Shown here piece by piece: positions 44,733 to 55,734 of a stretch of 64,000 nucleotides of DNA. Source of the stretch: DATJPR01 sp963843525 (GTDB taxonomy: Bacteria; Bacteroidota; Ignavibacteria; UBA10030; UBA6906); assembly GCA_963843525.1 (NCBI GenBank), contig CAWJKM010000007.1, forward strand, positions 806,001 to 870,000. The letters run 5' to 3'. Below the pieces are notes generated by a model that was not told where the DNA came from, did not search any database, and saw only the letters and a list, made by a program, of their open reading frames with translations. Position 1 is the first letter of the stretch. Every line of letters begins with the position of its first letter. Position numbers and translations under genes: made by a program.

Positions 44733-47700
44733 ATGCGATGGTGTACTAATATTGCATTGGTACTCGTTCTCATCGCTGTTGCGACCGGAATCGGATTTGC
44801 GCAGTCGACGAATCTTCCGACCGTGTACGGCTTTGAAGGAACTCAGCCCGCGTACTGGAATCCGGCGAGTGCGCCGGCCGGTTCGACGCTGAGCTGGGCG
44901 ACGGATCAGTCCCGTTCGATGGGCCACTCGCTGAAGATCGACAAGCCGCAGGCGACGGCGGACTCAGCGGCGTGGATTTCGGACAACATGTGCGACATCT
45001 GGTCGCAGGTGAACAACAAGAACGTGGACATCTTCCTGGGTGCGTATGTGCGGACACAGGGGGTGAACACGAACCCGGCGAACGACGATGAGCGGTGGTA
45101 CATCGCGTACGATTTCTGGGACAGTGCGGGTGCGTTCATCGGGGAGACGAAGCTGCCGTTGTCGCAGACGTCGGCCACGAGCAGTGGCTGGGTGGCGGAC
45201 ACGAACGATGTGGGAGCGACGATCCTGCCGAAGGACTCGTGGACGACGATCGTGAAGTTCGTGGCAGGGAAGAACGCGACAGGGACGGTGTGGGCGGACG
45301 ACTTCATGTTGTATGGCCGGGGCGCATGGGCCGGTCAGGACTGGAACACGAATCTCGGGGTGCCGTCGGGCTGGTATTACTGGTTACCGCCGAACGGCGG
45401 GAACGACGGACTGCTGAACTCGGGATTTGAGAACACGGTGGTGACGTCGGAAGCGGCGCACAGCGGGATGTACTCGCTGAAGTTCAATCTGCCGTTCGAC
45501 CGTGCTCCGCACGATGCGTTCGTGGCCACACGACGCACGCTGCTCACTGACGTGGGCGCGGGGTCGGATGTGAAAGAGGGAGATTGGTTGCGGATCAGCG
45601 TGTGGATCAAGGCAAGCAACCTGGTGCCCGACTCCGCAGCGCTGTATCCCGGGACGTGGTCGGTTGGTCTGACCCCGCTCTGGTTCACGACGGTTGGCAA
45701 CAACGACGGGTATAACCCGGTCGGGCCGTCTCCCGACTACACGTGGGCCTTCCCGGCGGTCACGCAATTCGACTGGACGAAATACACTCTCGATATTCAG
45801 GTTCCTGCCGGGGTGAGCGCGAAAGCCCTCGAGGTGCGATTGCACGTGTATGCACGCTTTACGGGAACGATCTACTTTGACGATATGGATATCGAAAAAC
45901 TTGACATCCCTCAGATCACCACCATCGGTGGTTTCGAAGGGACCGTGCCGTCGTACTGGAATCCGGCGAGTGCGCCGGCCGGTTCGACGCTGAGCTGGGC
46001 GACGGATCAGTCCCGTTCGATGGGCCACTCGCTGAAGATCGACAAGCCGCAGGCGACGGCGGACTCGGCGGCGTGGATTTCGGACAACATGTGCGACATC
46101 TGGTCGCAGGTGAACAACAAGAACGTGGACATCTTCCTGGGTGCGTATGTGCGGACACAGGGGGTGAACACGAACCCGGCGAACGACGATGAGCGGTGGT
46201 ACATCGCGTACGATTTCTGGGACAGTGCGGGTGCGTTCATCGGGGAGACGAAGCTGCCGTTGTCGCAGACGTCGGCCACGAGCAGTGGCTGGGTGGCGGA
46301 CACGAACGATGTGGGAGCGACGATCCTGCCGAAGGACTCGTGGACGACGATCGTGAAGTTCGTGGCAGGAAAGAATGCGACAGGGACGGTGTGGGCGGAC
46401 GACTTCATGTTGTATGGCCGGGGCGCATGGGCCGGTCAGGACTGGAACACGAATCTCGGGGTGCCGTCGGGTTGGTATTACTGGTTACCGCCGAACGGCG
46501 GGAACGACGGACTGTTGAACTCGGGATTTGAGAACACGGTGGTGACGACGGAAGCGGCGCACAGCGGGATGTCACTCGCTGAAGTTCGATCTGCCGTTCG
46601 ACCGTGCTCCGCACGATGCGTTCGTGGCCACACGACGCTTCCTGCTCGATGGATCGAGCAATATGCCGCGGTTGTCGAGGGCGTCGGGCGACATGCCGAC
46701 AATAGCCGATGTCAAGGAGGGCGACATGCTGCGGATCAGCGTGTGGATCAAGGCAAGCAACCTGGTGCCGGACTCCGCAGCGCTGTATCCCGGGACGTGG
46801 TCGGTCGGTCTGACCCCGCTCTGGTTCACGACGGATGACAACAACGCCGGGTATAACCCGGTCGGGCCGTCACCCGACTATACGTGGGCCTTCCCGGCGG
46901 TCACGCAATTCGACTGGACGCGCTACTACATTGATGTGCAAGTGCCGAAGGGTGTGAGCGCGAAAGCCCTCGAGGTACGCCTGCATGTCTATGCACGATT
47001 CACCGGGACAATCTACTTTGACGACCTGACAGTCGAGAAGCTCGATATCCCTGCGATCACGGGGATTGGGAGCTTTGAGGGGACAAAGCCCGCGTACTGG
47101 AATCCGGCGAGTGCGCCGGCCGGTTCGACGCTGAGCTGGGCGACGGATCAGTCCCGTTCGATGGGCCACTCGCTGAAGATCGACAAGCCGCAGGCGACGG
47201 CGGACTCGGCGGCGTGGATTTCGGACAACATGTGCGACATCTGGTCGCAGGTGAACAACAAGAACGTGGACATCTTCCTGGGTGCGTATGTGCGGACACA
47301 GGGGGTGAACACGAACCCGGCGAACGACGATGAGCGGTGGTACATCGCGTACGATTTCTGGGACAGTGCGGGTGCGTTCATCGGGGAGACGAAGCTGCCG
47401 TTGTCGCAGACGTCGGCCACGAGCAGTGGCTGGGTGGCGGACACGAACGATGTGGGAGCGACGATCCTGCCGAAGGACTCGTGGACGACGATCGTGAAGT
47501 TCGTGGCAGGAAAGAATGCGACAGGGACGGTGTGGGCGGACGACTTCATGTTGTATGGCCGGGGCGCATGGGCCGGTCAGGACTGGAACACGAATCTCGG
47601 GGTGCCGTCGGGCTGGTATTACTGGTTACCGCCGAACGGCGGGAACGACGGACTGCTGAACTCGGGATTTGAGAACACGGTGGTGACGTCGGAAGCGGCG

Positions 47701-48495
47701 CACAGCGGGATGTACTCGCTGAAGTTCAATCTGCCGTTCGACCGTGCTCCGCACGATGCGTTCGTGGCCACACGACGCTTCCTGATCGATGGATCTGAGC
47801 CCATACCGCTTATCAGCAGGACGAACGGTACGGCAGGACTCACCGCGTCGGAAGGCGACATCATCCGGTTGCAGGTCTGGATCAAGGCAAGCAACCTGGT
47901 GCCCGACTCCGCAGCGCTGTATCCCGGGACGTGGTCGGTCGGTCTGACCCCGCTCTGGTTCACTACGGTTGGCAACAACGACGGGTATAACCCGGTCGGG
48001 CCGTCTCCCGACTACACGTGGGCCTTCCCGGCGGTCACGCAATTCGACTGGACGCCGTATACGCTGGATGTTGCAGTGCCGACGGGCGTGGGCGCAAAAG
48101 CGCTTGAGGTCCGACTGCACGTGTACGCACGGTTTACGGGAACGATCTACTTCGATGATTTGAGTGCACAGGTCATCCGCACTGCCACAGCTGTTGCCGC
48201 GAACGGCAACCTGCCGAAGACGTATGAACTGTCACAGAATTATCCCAACCCGTTCAACCCTTCGACGAATATCCAGTTTGCCGCTCCTCGCGAAGGCCGC
48301 GTTATTCTTTCGATCTACAATATCCTCGGGCAGAAGGTTCGTACGCTCGTGGATGAGGTCAGAAGCGCCGGACGATACACCATCGTATGGGATGGCAAGG
48401 ACGATCAGGGCGTGAACGTCGGGACGGGGATGTATTTGTACCGTCTGCAGGCGGGCGATGCCGCGATTGTTCAAAAGATGGTTCTTCTGAAGTAA
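44733..48495 (+). CDS. T9SS carbohydrate-binding-like protein with three 370-aa repeats (one frame break)
   Basis: About 1,253 aa. ATG 44733 is preceded by GGAGGT; a signal peptide ends IGFAQ. Three repeats of about 367-380 residues follow; each contains two jelly-roll-like halves (GFEGTxPxYWNPASAPAGSTLSWAT and NDGLLNSGFENTVV...HSGMYSLKFNLPFDRAPHD), which resemble carbohydrate-binding modules. The C-terminus is a T9SS CTD (ELSQNYPNPFNPSTN). The frame breaks in repeat 2: GATGTCACTCG at about 46573 has an extra C compared with GATGTACTCG in repeats 1 and 3; removing it restores one frame to 48495. It is probably a surface glycan binder. No catalytic domain is seen. Confidence 0.85.
44860..47800 (+). 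repeat. Three near-identical 1.1-kb direct repeats
   Basis: The DNA at about 44860-45545, 45961-46640 and 47102-47786 is almost identical over about 680 bp (offsets 1,101 and 1,141 bp). The inter-repeat parts differ more. Recent duplication or gene conversion within one gene. Confidence 0.9.
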
Positions 48496-48540
48496 ACAGT
48501 GGTTCCGGGGGGCCGGACGTGCCCCCCGGAGCCTGCTGTT
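48495..48540 (+). terminator. Strong hairpin between the repeat protein and the TonB receptor
   Basis: TCCGGGGGG pairs with CCCCCCGGA, extended by an outer AACAG / CTGTT pairing. It begins at the stop codon and lies in the 80-bp gap before the receptor gene. The tail (CACCTTTC) has no T-run, so it may terminate in part or protect the mRNA end, giving more of the upstream surface protein. Confidence 0.65.
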
Positions 48541-48575
48541 CACCTTTCACATCAAAGCTTTTGTCGGGTGCCCCC

Positions 48576-51362
48576 ATGATGCCAACCCGCTCAATCTCTC
48601 CGCTCTGTCTGGTGGTCTCCTTGTTCCTCCTGGTCCATCCGTGTGTCATGGCGGGGACGACAGGCAAGGTGGCCGGGAAAGTGCTGGACGCTCAAACAAA
48701 AGAGCCCCTCATCGGGGTGAATGTCCTTATCGTCGGAACGACGCTTGGCGCTGCGTCCGATATCAACGGCGACTATTTCATCCTCAATATCCCGCCCGGT
48801 CGCTACGAGTTGAAAGCATCGGCTGTCGGATACGCACCGGTCTCCGTCAATGATGTCGTCGTCTCCGTCGACCAGACGACGCGCATTGAATTCAATTTGC
48901 AGTCCCGCACCGTCGAGTTTTCCGATGTCACGGTCACGGCCACACGGCCGATCGTGCAACGCGATCTCACGTCAACGACTGCCACGGTCGGAAGTGAAAA
49001 GCTTTCGAAGTTGCCCGTGGAAGACGTCGCAGCCGTTGTCAATCTTCAGGCCGGCGTCGTGGACGGGCACTTCCGCGGCGGACGCGCGAACGAAGTGAAA
49101 TACATGATCGATGGCGTCGCCGTGAATGATGTCTTCTCCGGCAATTATGCCATGGAGGCCGAAGTCAACAGCCTCGCGGAAATCCAGGTCCTCAGCGGCA
49201 CGTTCAATGCCGAATATGGCGAAGCACTCTCCGGCGTGGTCAACCAGGTGACGAAAATCCCCGGCGAGAATTATACAGGGGAATTGAGTGCCTACACCGG
49301 CGATTATCTCAGCTCACACTCCAGTACCTTCAAGACGATCGCGAGTACCCTTCCGGTCGGCGGGTTCCCGGCGTTGAGGAAGCCATCCGACTTCTTTCAT
49401 GGAGGTTCTCCTGCAAAGCTCTACAATCTGCAGGGAAGCTTGAGCGGACCTGTTCCGTTGACGGGTGGTCTGCTCTCTTTCTATGTGACAGGCAGGAGAT
49501 ATTATGATGAGGGGTACATTTACGGAAGGAGGGTCTTCAACCCTTCCGACTCCTCGAATTTTACCGGGAGCGATCCGTCGAAATGGTACATCGGCGCGAC
49601 GGGCGATGGCAAGCTCGTACCGATGGCGTATCAGGATCGATCAAGTCTTCAGGGAAAGCTGATCCTCAAAGTCGGAAGCGGGAAGGGGATCGTCCTCAGC
49701 GGCCTCTATCAGTACCAGAAGTACCGCGACTACGATCAGCAGTTTCAGCTGAATCCTGATGGCGACTACACGAAGTTCCAGAAAAGTTTCCTCGGCAGCG
49801 GAAGCTACACGCAGGTCTTTAACGATGCGATGTATATTGATTTCACCGGATCCATCTTCACGAGTGATTTCAAGCAGTATACCTATGCTGATCCGATCGA
49901 TCCGCCGGTCGATCCTGCGGGTGCAGCGGCTTCGTATGTGGACCCCCGGTACGTGAATCCACAACGCATGCAGGACGCAGGCGCGAACGCCTTCCTCACG
50001 GGGGGGACGCAGAACTGGCACTTCAACCACAACACGCGCAGCATCACAGGGCGGGTGGATTTTACGGCGCAGGTAACGCCGATTCATCAGCTCAAGGCGG
50101 GGTTTGAAGCGGATCTGCACAGGTTGGAGTACAAGGATTACCAGATCCACGTCGACGCCTCCAGCAACTTCCTCCCGGAGCTTCCGGTACCCGGGAATTT
50201 CGATTTCAACTACTATACGAATCATCCGCGCCAACTGGCTGTCTACGTTCAGGACAAGATCGAGCTTTCGTACATGGTTGTGAACATCGGTTTGCGGTAC
50301 GACTATTTCCAGCCTGACGGTCAATATCTCCTCTCCCCGGACAGAATCGCCGACCTTGACACTCTCGCCCCGCCGTATCCTGCCGCGTACTTCGGTCCTG
50401 CCAGCGCAAAATCGCAGTTCAGTCCCCGTCTGGGAATATCCTACCCCATTACGGAGCGCGGAGCGCTGCATTTCTCGTATGGTCATTTTTTCCAGATTCC
50501 TCCGTTTGAATTTCTCTACAAGAATCCGAATTTCCGCATCCCGCTCACAGGGAGCTTCCCGGAGTTCATCGGGACCACCATCGGGAATGCGAATCTCGAA
50601 CCGCAGCGCACGACGATGTATGAAATCGGATTGCAGCAGGAACTTGCCCCGGACCTCGGAATCACGGTGACGGGATATTACAAGGACATTCGCAATCTGC
50701 TCGGCATCGCCGTCCACATCAAGAACGACTTCAAGAAGTTCGGCGAATATGTGAACCTGGATTACGGAGCAGTCAAGGGATTCACCATTGCTCTGGAGAA
50801 GCGTTTTACCAATGGATTCGGCGCAAATATCGACTACACCCTGCAGTTCGCCGATGGGAATGCTTCTGATCCGAACGATGACTTCAACAAGGCCCAGGCG
50901 AGCCCGCCGATCGATGTGAATAAGGTCCTCGTGCCGTTGAGCTGGGACCGGCGGCATTCCCTGAATGCCACCATCACACTCGGGACGCCGTCCGATTTCA
51001 TCGCCAGCATGATCGGGCGGATGGGGTCGGGGTTGCCCTACACGCCGACGTACGTGAATCAACGCACCGGGCTTGAGAACAGCGGCAACATGCCGTTGTT
51101 CTATCAGGTGGATCTCTACCTGACGAAGTTTTTCACTTTTGGGAGCTACGAGCTCTCGCTCTTTGCGAAAGTCTACAACCTGTTCGACACGAAGAATGAA
51201 ATCAACGTGTTCGGCGACACGGGCAGGGCGGGCTACACCCTTGAATTGACGCGGGCACAGGAGGCGCCGCAGGGGGTGAACAGCATTCAGCAATTCTACA
51301 CCCGTCCGGACTACTATTCGGCGCCACGGCAGGTGATCGTCGGCGCAACGTTTGGGTTCTAG
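48576..51362 (+). CDS. TonB-dependent receptor with carboxypeptidase-regulatory N-domain
   Basis: A 928-aa outer-membrane receptor. The signal peptide (from MMPTRSISPLC, ATG 48576) leads to a carboxypeptidase-regulatory-like domain (GTTGKVAGKVLDAQTKEPLIGVNVLIVGTTLGAASDINGDYFI, about residues 25-110), a plug domain (VTVTATRPIVQRD ... GRANEVKYMIDGVAVNDVF ... VLSGTFNAEYGEALSGVVNQVTK) and a 22-strand-type barrel ending in the C-terminal Phe of VIVGATFGF. It should import a glycan-derived ligand with TonB energy. The N-terminal domain is that of SusC-like receptors, but no SusD gene is adjacent. Confidence 0.92.
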   Translation: MMPTRSISPLCLVVSLFLLVHPCVMAGTTGKVAGKVLDAQTKEPLIGVNVLIVGTTLGAASDINGDYFILNIPPGRYELKASAVGYAPVSVNDVVVSVDQTTRIEFNLQSRTVEFSDVTVTATRPIVQRDLTSTTATVGSEKLSKLPVEDVAAVVNLQAGVVDGHFRGGRANEVKYMIDGVAVNDVFSGNYAMEAEVNSLAEIQVLSGTFNAEYGEALSGVVNQVTKIPGENYTGELSAYTGDYLSSHSSTFKTIASTLPVGGFPALRKPSDFFHGGSPAKLYNLQGSLSGPVPLTGGLLSFYVTGRRYYDEGYIYGRRVFNPSDSSNFTGSDPSKWYIGATGDGKLVPMAYQDRSSLQGKLILKVGSGKGIVLSGLYQYQKYRDYDQQFQLNPDGDYTKFQKSFLGSGSYTQVFNDAMYIDFTGSIFTSDFKQYTYADPIDPPVDPAGAAASYVDPRYVNPQRMQDAGANAFLTGGTQNWHFNHNTRSITGRVDFTAQVTPIHQLKAGFEADLHRLEYKDYQIHVDASSNFLPELPVPGNFDFNYYTNHPRQLAVYVQDKIELSYMVVNIGLRYDYFQPDGQYLLSPDRIADLDTLAPPYPAAYFGPASAKSQFSPRLGISYPITERGALHFSYGHFFQIPPFEFLYKNPNFRIPLTGSFPEFIGTTIGNANLEPQRTTMYEIGLQQELAPDLGITVTGYYKDIRNLLGIAVHIKNDFKKFGEYVNLDYGAVKGFTIALEKRFTNGFGANIDYTLQFADGNASDPNDDFNKAQASPPIDVNKVLVPLSWDRRHSLNATITLGTPSDFIASMIGRMGSGLPYTPTYVNQRTGLENSGNMPLFYQVDLYLTKFFTFGSYELSLFAKVYNLFDTKNEINVFGDTGRAGYTLELTRAQEAPQGVNSIQQFYTRPDYYSAPRQVIVGATFGF

Positions 51363-51384
51363 GAAGGCAACCCGGAGGAAACAC

Positions 51385-54300
51385 ATGTTCTACCGCAGAC
51401 TTGCCAGGGGAAGTATTCTACTGATCACGATGTATGCCCTCGTAGGTACGACGGTCTGGTCGCAGCGGCTCGTGGACAAGAACAAAGGGACCCACTTCGA
51501 AACGAAGAAGGGGTTCATGGATGGCAACCTTGTCGGAACCGTGTACTACAATTTCGGAGAGGTCGCAGACTGGCAGAACGAACCCACCCGGAGCGGCGTG
51601 TGGCCGAAGGGGACGAACCACACGTATGTTGACGGCGTGGCGGTGATCGTGCAGGCAGAGACGCATGACCCCACCGGGAATGTGATCCATCCGCTTGAGA
51701 CAAACTATTACGAATATACCCGGAGTGATATTGCCACGGGGGTGACGTACGGATGGTGGCCGCTTCCGAATTATGCCGCCCGGTACCAATCGAGTCCCGC
51801 GCAGAGCAACAATTCCGGCACATGGCCGTCGGTATGGCCGGACCGCGGAAGTGACTGGGACGGATACTGGAACGGCTATTTCGGGAAGGGGGTCTTTAAC
51901 GCCGACTTGGAATCGTATTTCGTGTTCGACGACAACGAGGATCGCGAGTACATCCTGAAGAACCATTTCTATCCCGACGCGGACGATACCACCCGGGGCG
52001 GACTCGGCATGCAAGTCCACGCGCGAGGGTTTCAGTGGTCCCAAGTCCTCGCCGAGGACGTGATCTTCTGGCTCTACGAAATCACGAATATGGGGACGAC
52101 CGATTACGCGCGGACCCTGTTCGCTGAGTATGTGGACTGGGGAATCGGCGGACACGATAATTCGTCGAACAATGCCGGGAGCTATGACAAATCGCTGAAC
52201 ATTTCCTACGCATGGTCCACGGTCGCATTCGGCAACCCCGGCAATTGGAGTCCGGTAGGGTATGCCGGCTACGCCTTCCTCGAAAGTCCGGGGATTTCTG
52301 ATGATCATATTGACAACGATCAGGACGGTTTGACCGACGAGCGGCGAGACAATGATGCGAAGACCTTCATTGCGACTCCCTTCACGGACCCCTTCCTTCG
52401 CGATGTGCAATCGGATACCGCACGCTTCAGAAAATTTTACGGGGCGTCGTGGAAGCCTCACTGGGATGCCGACGAAAACTGCAACTGGCGAACCTTCACG
52501 GATTTGAACGGCAACGGCAAATGGGATTCGGGCGAACCGCTCAACGATGACGTCGGTACTGACGGCCTTGGCCCATTTGACGCGGGATATCCCGGGCCGG
52601 ACCCCGATGGCTCGGAAGGCGACGGCAAACCGGAGCAGGGCGAGCCAAATTTCGGCATCCTCGACAAAGATGAGTCCGACCAGCTCGGTCTCACCGGATT
52701 CATCCTCTCGGCGGTGCACACCTATGACCTGAACAACGACGAAAAAAATTGGACGGCACTTTCATCGGCGCCTGCCCCGCCCGATCAGCAGCCGCCTCTC
52801 GTGGGCGTGAACCTTGCGAACCATTTTTCCAGCTACATGTTCCATTTGAACGGACGCAACACCTACAGCGCGGCTACTGGGACGATCCAGCCAACGGGCG
52901 AGACCGAGCGGTTCTCGATGTCCCTGATCTTCGGGTTGGACATCAACGACCTGTTCCGGCGCAAGAAGACCGTCCAGCAGATCTACAATGCAAGCTACCG
53001 GTTTGCGAAACCCCCCGACAAACCGATCGTCAAGGCAATCGCCGGCAACGGGAGAGTCACGTTGTACTGGGATGATCGCGCTGAGAAGACCTACGACGCC
53101 TTCTATCAAAAATACAACTTCGAAGGATACAAGGTGTACCGCAGCACGGAAGCAAACTTCCTGGAGACCCAGGTCATCACCGATGCGTACGGGAAACCGA
53201 CGTTCAGAAAGCCGATCGCGCAATTCGACCTGGCGGATGGCGTCACCGGGCTCCATCCGATCGACGTCAACGGCGCGCTCTTCTATCTGGGCGATGACAG
53301 TGGCCTGTCGCATGCTTTCGTCGACTCCACTGTCCAGAACGGCCAGGTCTACTACTATGCGGTGACTGCCTACGATCAGGGATTTTATACCACCAACATC
53401 GCCGGCCAGGCGCTGGGGATCCCGCCCTCGGAGACCTCGAGCATTATTCAACTCGACGTGAATGGCCGCGTTATCAAGGCCGATGTCAACACTGCTGTCG
53501 TCACACCAAGCGCCCCCGCGGCGGGATACATCATCCCGCAGGGAATCGGGGCCGTCGGGACAGGCCCGGGAACGGGGAGTTTCGCCGCGAAGATCATCGA
53601 TCTCGACTCCTTGCGCGACAATCACAACTTCCGGGTTGAGTTTGTTGATTCAGCGGCATTTCACGATAACCCCAACCCGTACTACCGCCTTGTCGACCAG
53701 ACCACCCGGGACACGCTGATTCCGCTGACGAAATTGTCCGGTGCGCAGGTAGTCTCTCCGGTTCTTCGGGGATTCAATGTGGTAGTCAACAACGATCAGT
53801 ATGTGACGATCAATCAACAGAAATCCGGTTGGGTGAAGGGGAACAGCAATTACATCGCGGAGGTAGGATTCGATTCCGACTTAGGGAAAGGATATCTCGG
53901 CCGTCGCGTGAATTATCCTGCCGACTTTGAGATCACCATCACCGCGAAGGATGCTGGAGACCTGTCATTCCCGTCCTCGAGTTTCTCGGGCCCGCAACCC
54001 TCCGATGTCGTGGTCAAGAACCTGACGGAAAATCAGGACCATGTGCAGTTCATTTTCCGCGATGAGAATAAGGACTCTCTCTTCGACGCAGGCGATGCGG
54101 TGTTTATCGTGTATGGAGACTCAGCAGGGAAACCAGCGACAGCATTCGCAAGCGCACGCAAGAGCTGGTCGTTGAAATTCATTCAGGATACGACCATTGC
54201 ACCCTCACTCCAGAGGCCCCCGCAGCCGGGAGACGTCTTCCGTATCGTCACGACGAAACCGTTCCGGACCGGAGAATCCTACAGCTTTACCACCGAGGCC

Positions 54301-54645
54301 CCGCGATTCGACCTGTCGAAGGCGAAACTGGATCTCGACAAGGTCGCCGTGGTTCCCAACCCCTATGTCGGCGCGGCCTCCTGGGAGCCCGCGACGACCA
54401 GTGTGGGCCGGGGCAGCAGGCTGATATACTTTATTCATTTGCCACAACGCTGTACCATCCGGATTTACACCATCAGCGGACGTCTGGTCCAAACCCTGGA
54501 GCACAACAGTGTGTTCAACGACGGTCAGGAACCCTGGGACCTCTCGTCGCGGGATGGGATGGATATCGCGTTCGGTATCTACGTATTTCAGGTTGATGCG
54601 CCGGGAATCGGGACGAAGATTGACCGGTTCGCAATCCTCAAATAG
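51385..54645 (+). CDS. Large exported protein partnered with the TonB receptor
   Basis: A 1,086-aa protein. ATG 51385 has GGAGG 7 bases upstream; the signal peptide ends about TTVWSQ. The mature part is beta-rich with Asp/Asn/Gly loops (DNDQDGLTDERRDNDAK, DLNGNGKWDSGEP, which look like EF-hand-like calcium loops), and fibronectin-type stretches (KPIVKAIAGNGRVTLYWDDRAEKTYDAFYQKYNFEGYKVYRS). The C-terminal part (VVPNPYVGAASWEP ... IRIYTISGRLVQTLEHN ... GIYVFQVDAPG) is related to T9SS CTDs. It lies 22 bp after the receptor and may serve as its surface glycan partner in place of SusD; this is inferred from position only. Confidence 0.75.
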   Translation: MFYRRLARGSILLITMYALVGTTVWSQRLVDKNKGTHFETKKGFMDGNLVGTVYYNFGEVADWQNEPTRSGVWPKGTNHTYVDGVAVIVQAETHDPTGNVIHPLETNYYEYTRSDIATGVTYGWWPLPNYAARYQSSPAQSNNSGTWPSVWPDRGSDWDGYWNGYFGKGVFNADLESYFVFDDNEDREYILKNHFYPDADDTTRGGLGMQVHARGFQWSQVLAEDVIFWLYEITNMGTTDYARTLFAEYVDWGIGGHDNSSNNAGSYDKSLNISYAWSTVAFGNPGNWSPVGYAGYAFLESPGISDDHIDNDQDGLTDERRDNDAKTFIATPFTDPFLRDVQSDTARFRKFYGASWKPHWDADENCNWRTFTDLNGNGKWDSGEPLNDDVGTDGLGPFDAGYPGPDPDGSEGDGKPEQGEPNFGILDKDESDQLGLTGFILSAVHTYDLNNDEKNWTALSSAPAPPDQQPPLVGVNLANHFSSYMFHLNGRNTYSAATGTIQPTGETERFSMSLIFGLDINDLFRRKKTVQQIYNASYRFAKPPDKPIVKAIAGNGRVTLYWDDRAEKTYDAFYQKYNFEGYKVYRSTEANFLETQVITDAYGKPTFRKPIAQFDLADGVTGLHPIDVNGALFYLGDDSGLSHAFVDSTVQNGQVYYYAVTAYDQGFYTTNIAGQALGIPPSETSSIIQLDVNGRVIKADVNTAVVTPSAPAAGYIIPQGIGAVGTGPGTGSFAAKIIDLDSLRDNHNFRVEFVDSAAFHDNPNPYYRLVDQTTRDTLIPLTKLSGAQVVSPVLRGFNVVVNNDQYVTINQQKSGWVKGNSNYIAEVGFDSDLGKGYLGRRVNYPADFEITITAKDAGDLSFPSSSFSGPQPSDVVVKNLTENQDHVQFIFRDENKDSLFDAGDAVFIVYGDSAGKPATAFASARKSWSLKFIQDTTIAPSLQRPPQPGDVFRIVTTKPFRTGESYSFTTEAPRFDLSKAKLDLDKVAVVPNPYVGAASWEPATTSVGRGSRLIYFIHLPQRCTIRIYTISGRLVQTLEHNSVFNDGQEPWDLSSRDGMDIAFGIYVFQVDAPGIGTKIDRFAILK

Positions 54646-54673
54646 CGTGCAATCCACTCGGAGCAAGGCTGTT

Positions 54674-55693
54674 ATGAGACCGATATTTGCATTGCTGCTC
54701 GCCCTCCTCCTCCTGCCCACGATGCTCTTTTGCCAGAGCAAGTCGGGAACAGCGGCAGGGACGTTTCTCGAGATTCCGGTCGGTGCACGCGGAATTTCAC
54801 TCGGTGGGGCGTTCGTCAGTCTCACGAACGATGCGACCAGTCTCTACTGGAACGCCTCGGGCATCGCGCGACTGGCCAAGAACGAAGCCCTGGTATCCCA
54901 CACGAACTGGATTGCAGGAACGTCGCTGGACTTTGCAGGACTTGCACTCCCCCTGGGTTCCTTCGGGACCCTGGGGTTCAGTTTCACACAACTTTCGATG
55001 GCGGACATGATGGTGCGCACCGTGGAGCTGCCGGAAGGAACGGGGGAATACTTCAGCGCCTCCGACCTTGCGATCGGGGTGTCGTATGCCCGCGTCCTGA
55101 GCGATAGGTTTTCCATCGGCTTCACGGCGAAATATATCCAGGAATCGATCTGGCACGAAGTCGCGTATGCCATGGCCGTCGACATCGGGACAACCTTCCG
55201 CACCGATCTCTTCGGAGGAATGACGATAGGAGCATCATTGTCGAATTTCGGCACCTCGATGAAGCTGGCGGGCCGCGATGCCCGGCAATTCATCCGTCTG
55301 GATCCGACCAAGCAAGGCACGAACGGACAGATTCCCGCGGACGTCGAGTTTGACTCGTGGGACCTTCCTCTGTTGTTCCAGATCGGGGTTTCTGCCACAC
55401 CCGTCAAGAGCGAAGACTTCGCGCTCTCCGTGGCAGTCGATGCGCTGCATCCGAGCGACTATGTGGAGACGGTGAATGCGGGGGCGGAACTTGCCTATCG
55501 GAACTTCCTGTTCATCCGGGGCGGCTACAGCTCCATTCGCGATCCGAATTCCGAAGGAGGGCTCAGCCTTGGAGTCGGATTGACATCGGCATTGTTCTCG
55601 ACGACAGGGCTCGAAGTGACGTTCGACTATGCGTACCGTGATATGGGACGACTGGAGAATATTCAGGTGATTTCGGTGGGCGTGCAGTTTTGA
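54674..55693 (+). CDS. PorV/PorQ-family outer-membrane protein
   Basis: A 339-aa barrel protein. ATG 54674 begins a signal peptide (LLLLPTMLFCQ). The next stretch, GTAAGTFLEIPVGARGISLGGAFVSLTNDATSLYWNASGIARL, is the PorV/PorQ (UPF0164) signature; the rest is an FadL-like series of beta-strands that ends in VISVGVQF. In T9SS organisms PorV binds CTD proteins after transport, and PorQ-like copies are common next to T9SS cargo. Here it sits inside the carbohydrate locus, so it may serve the locus cargo. Longer frames upstream overlap the preceding gene and lack a signal. Confidence 0.88.
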   Translation: MRPIFALLLALLLLPTMLFCQSKSGTAAGTFLEIPVGARGISLGGAFVSLTNDATSLYWNASGIARLAKNEALVSHTNWIAGTSLDFAGLALPLGSFGTLGFSFTQLSMADMMVRTVELPEGTGEYFSASDLAIGVSYARVLSDRFSIGFTAKYIQESIWHEVAYAMAVDIGTTFRTDLFGGMTIGASLSNFGTSMKLAGRDARQFIRLDPTKQGTNGQIPADVEFDSWDLPLLFQIGVSATPVKSEDFALSVAVDALHPSDYVETVNAGAELAYRNFLFIRGGYSSIRDPNSEGGLSLGVGLTSALFSTTGLEVTFDYAYRDMGRLENIQVISVGVQF

Positions 55694-55734
55694 CCGGACG
55701 CCGTCGCGACAGGAATTTCGCTCAGTAAGGTGTG

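Noticed and set aside
49641..51386. 581-aa minus-strand open frame opposite the TonB receptor
   Set aside because: A shadow of the receptor's codon bias; the receptor has plug, barrel and C-terminal Phe.
48576..54645. A classic SusC/SusD pair
   Set aside because: The gene after the receptor lacks SusD-type size and helical repeats; only the receptor half matches.
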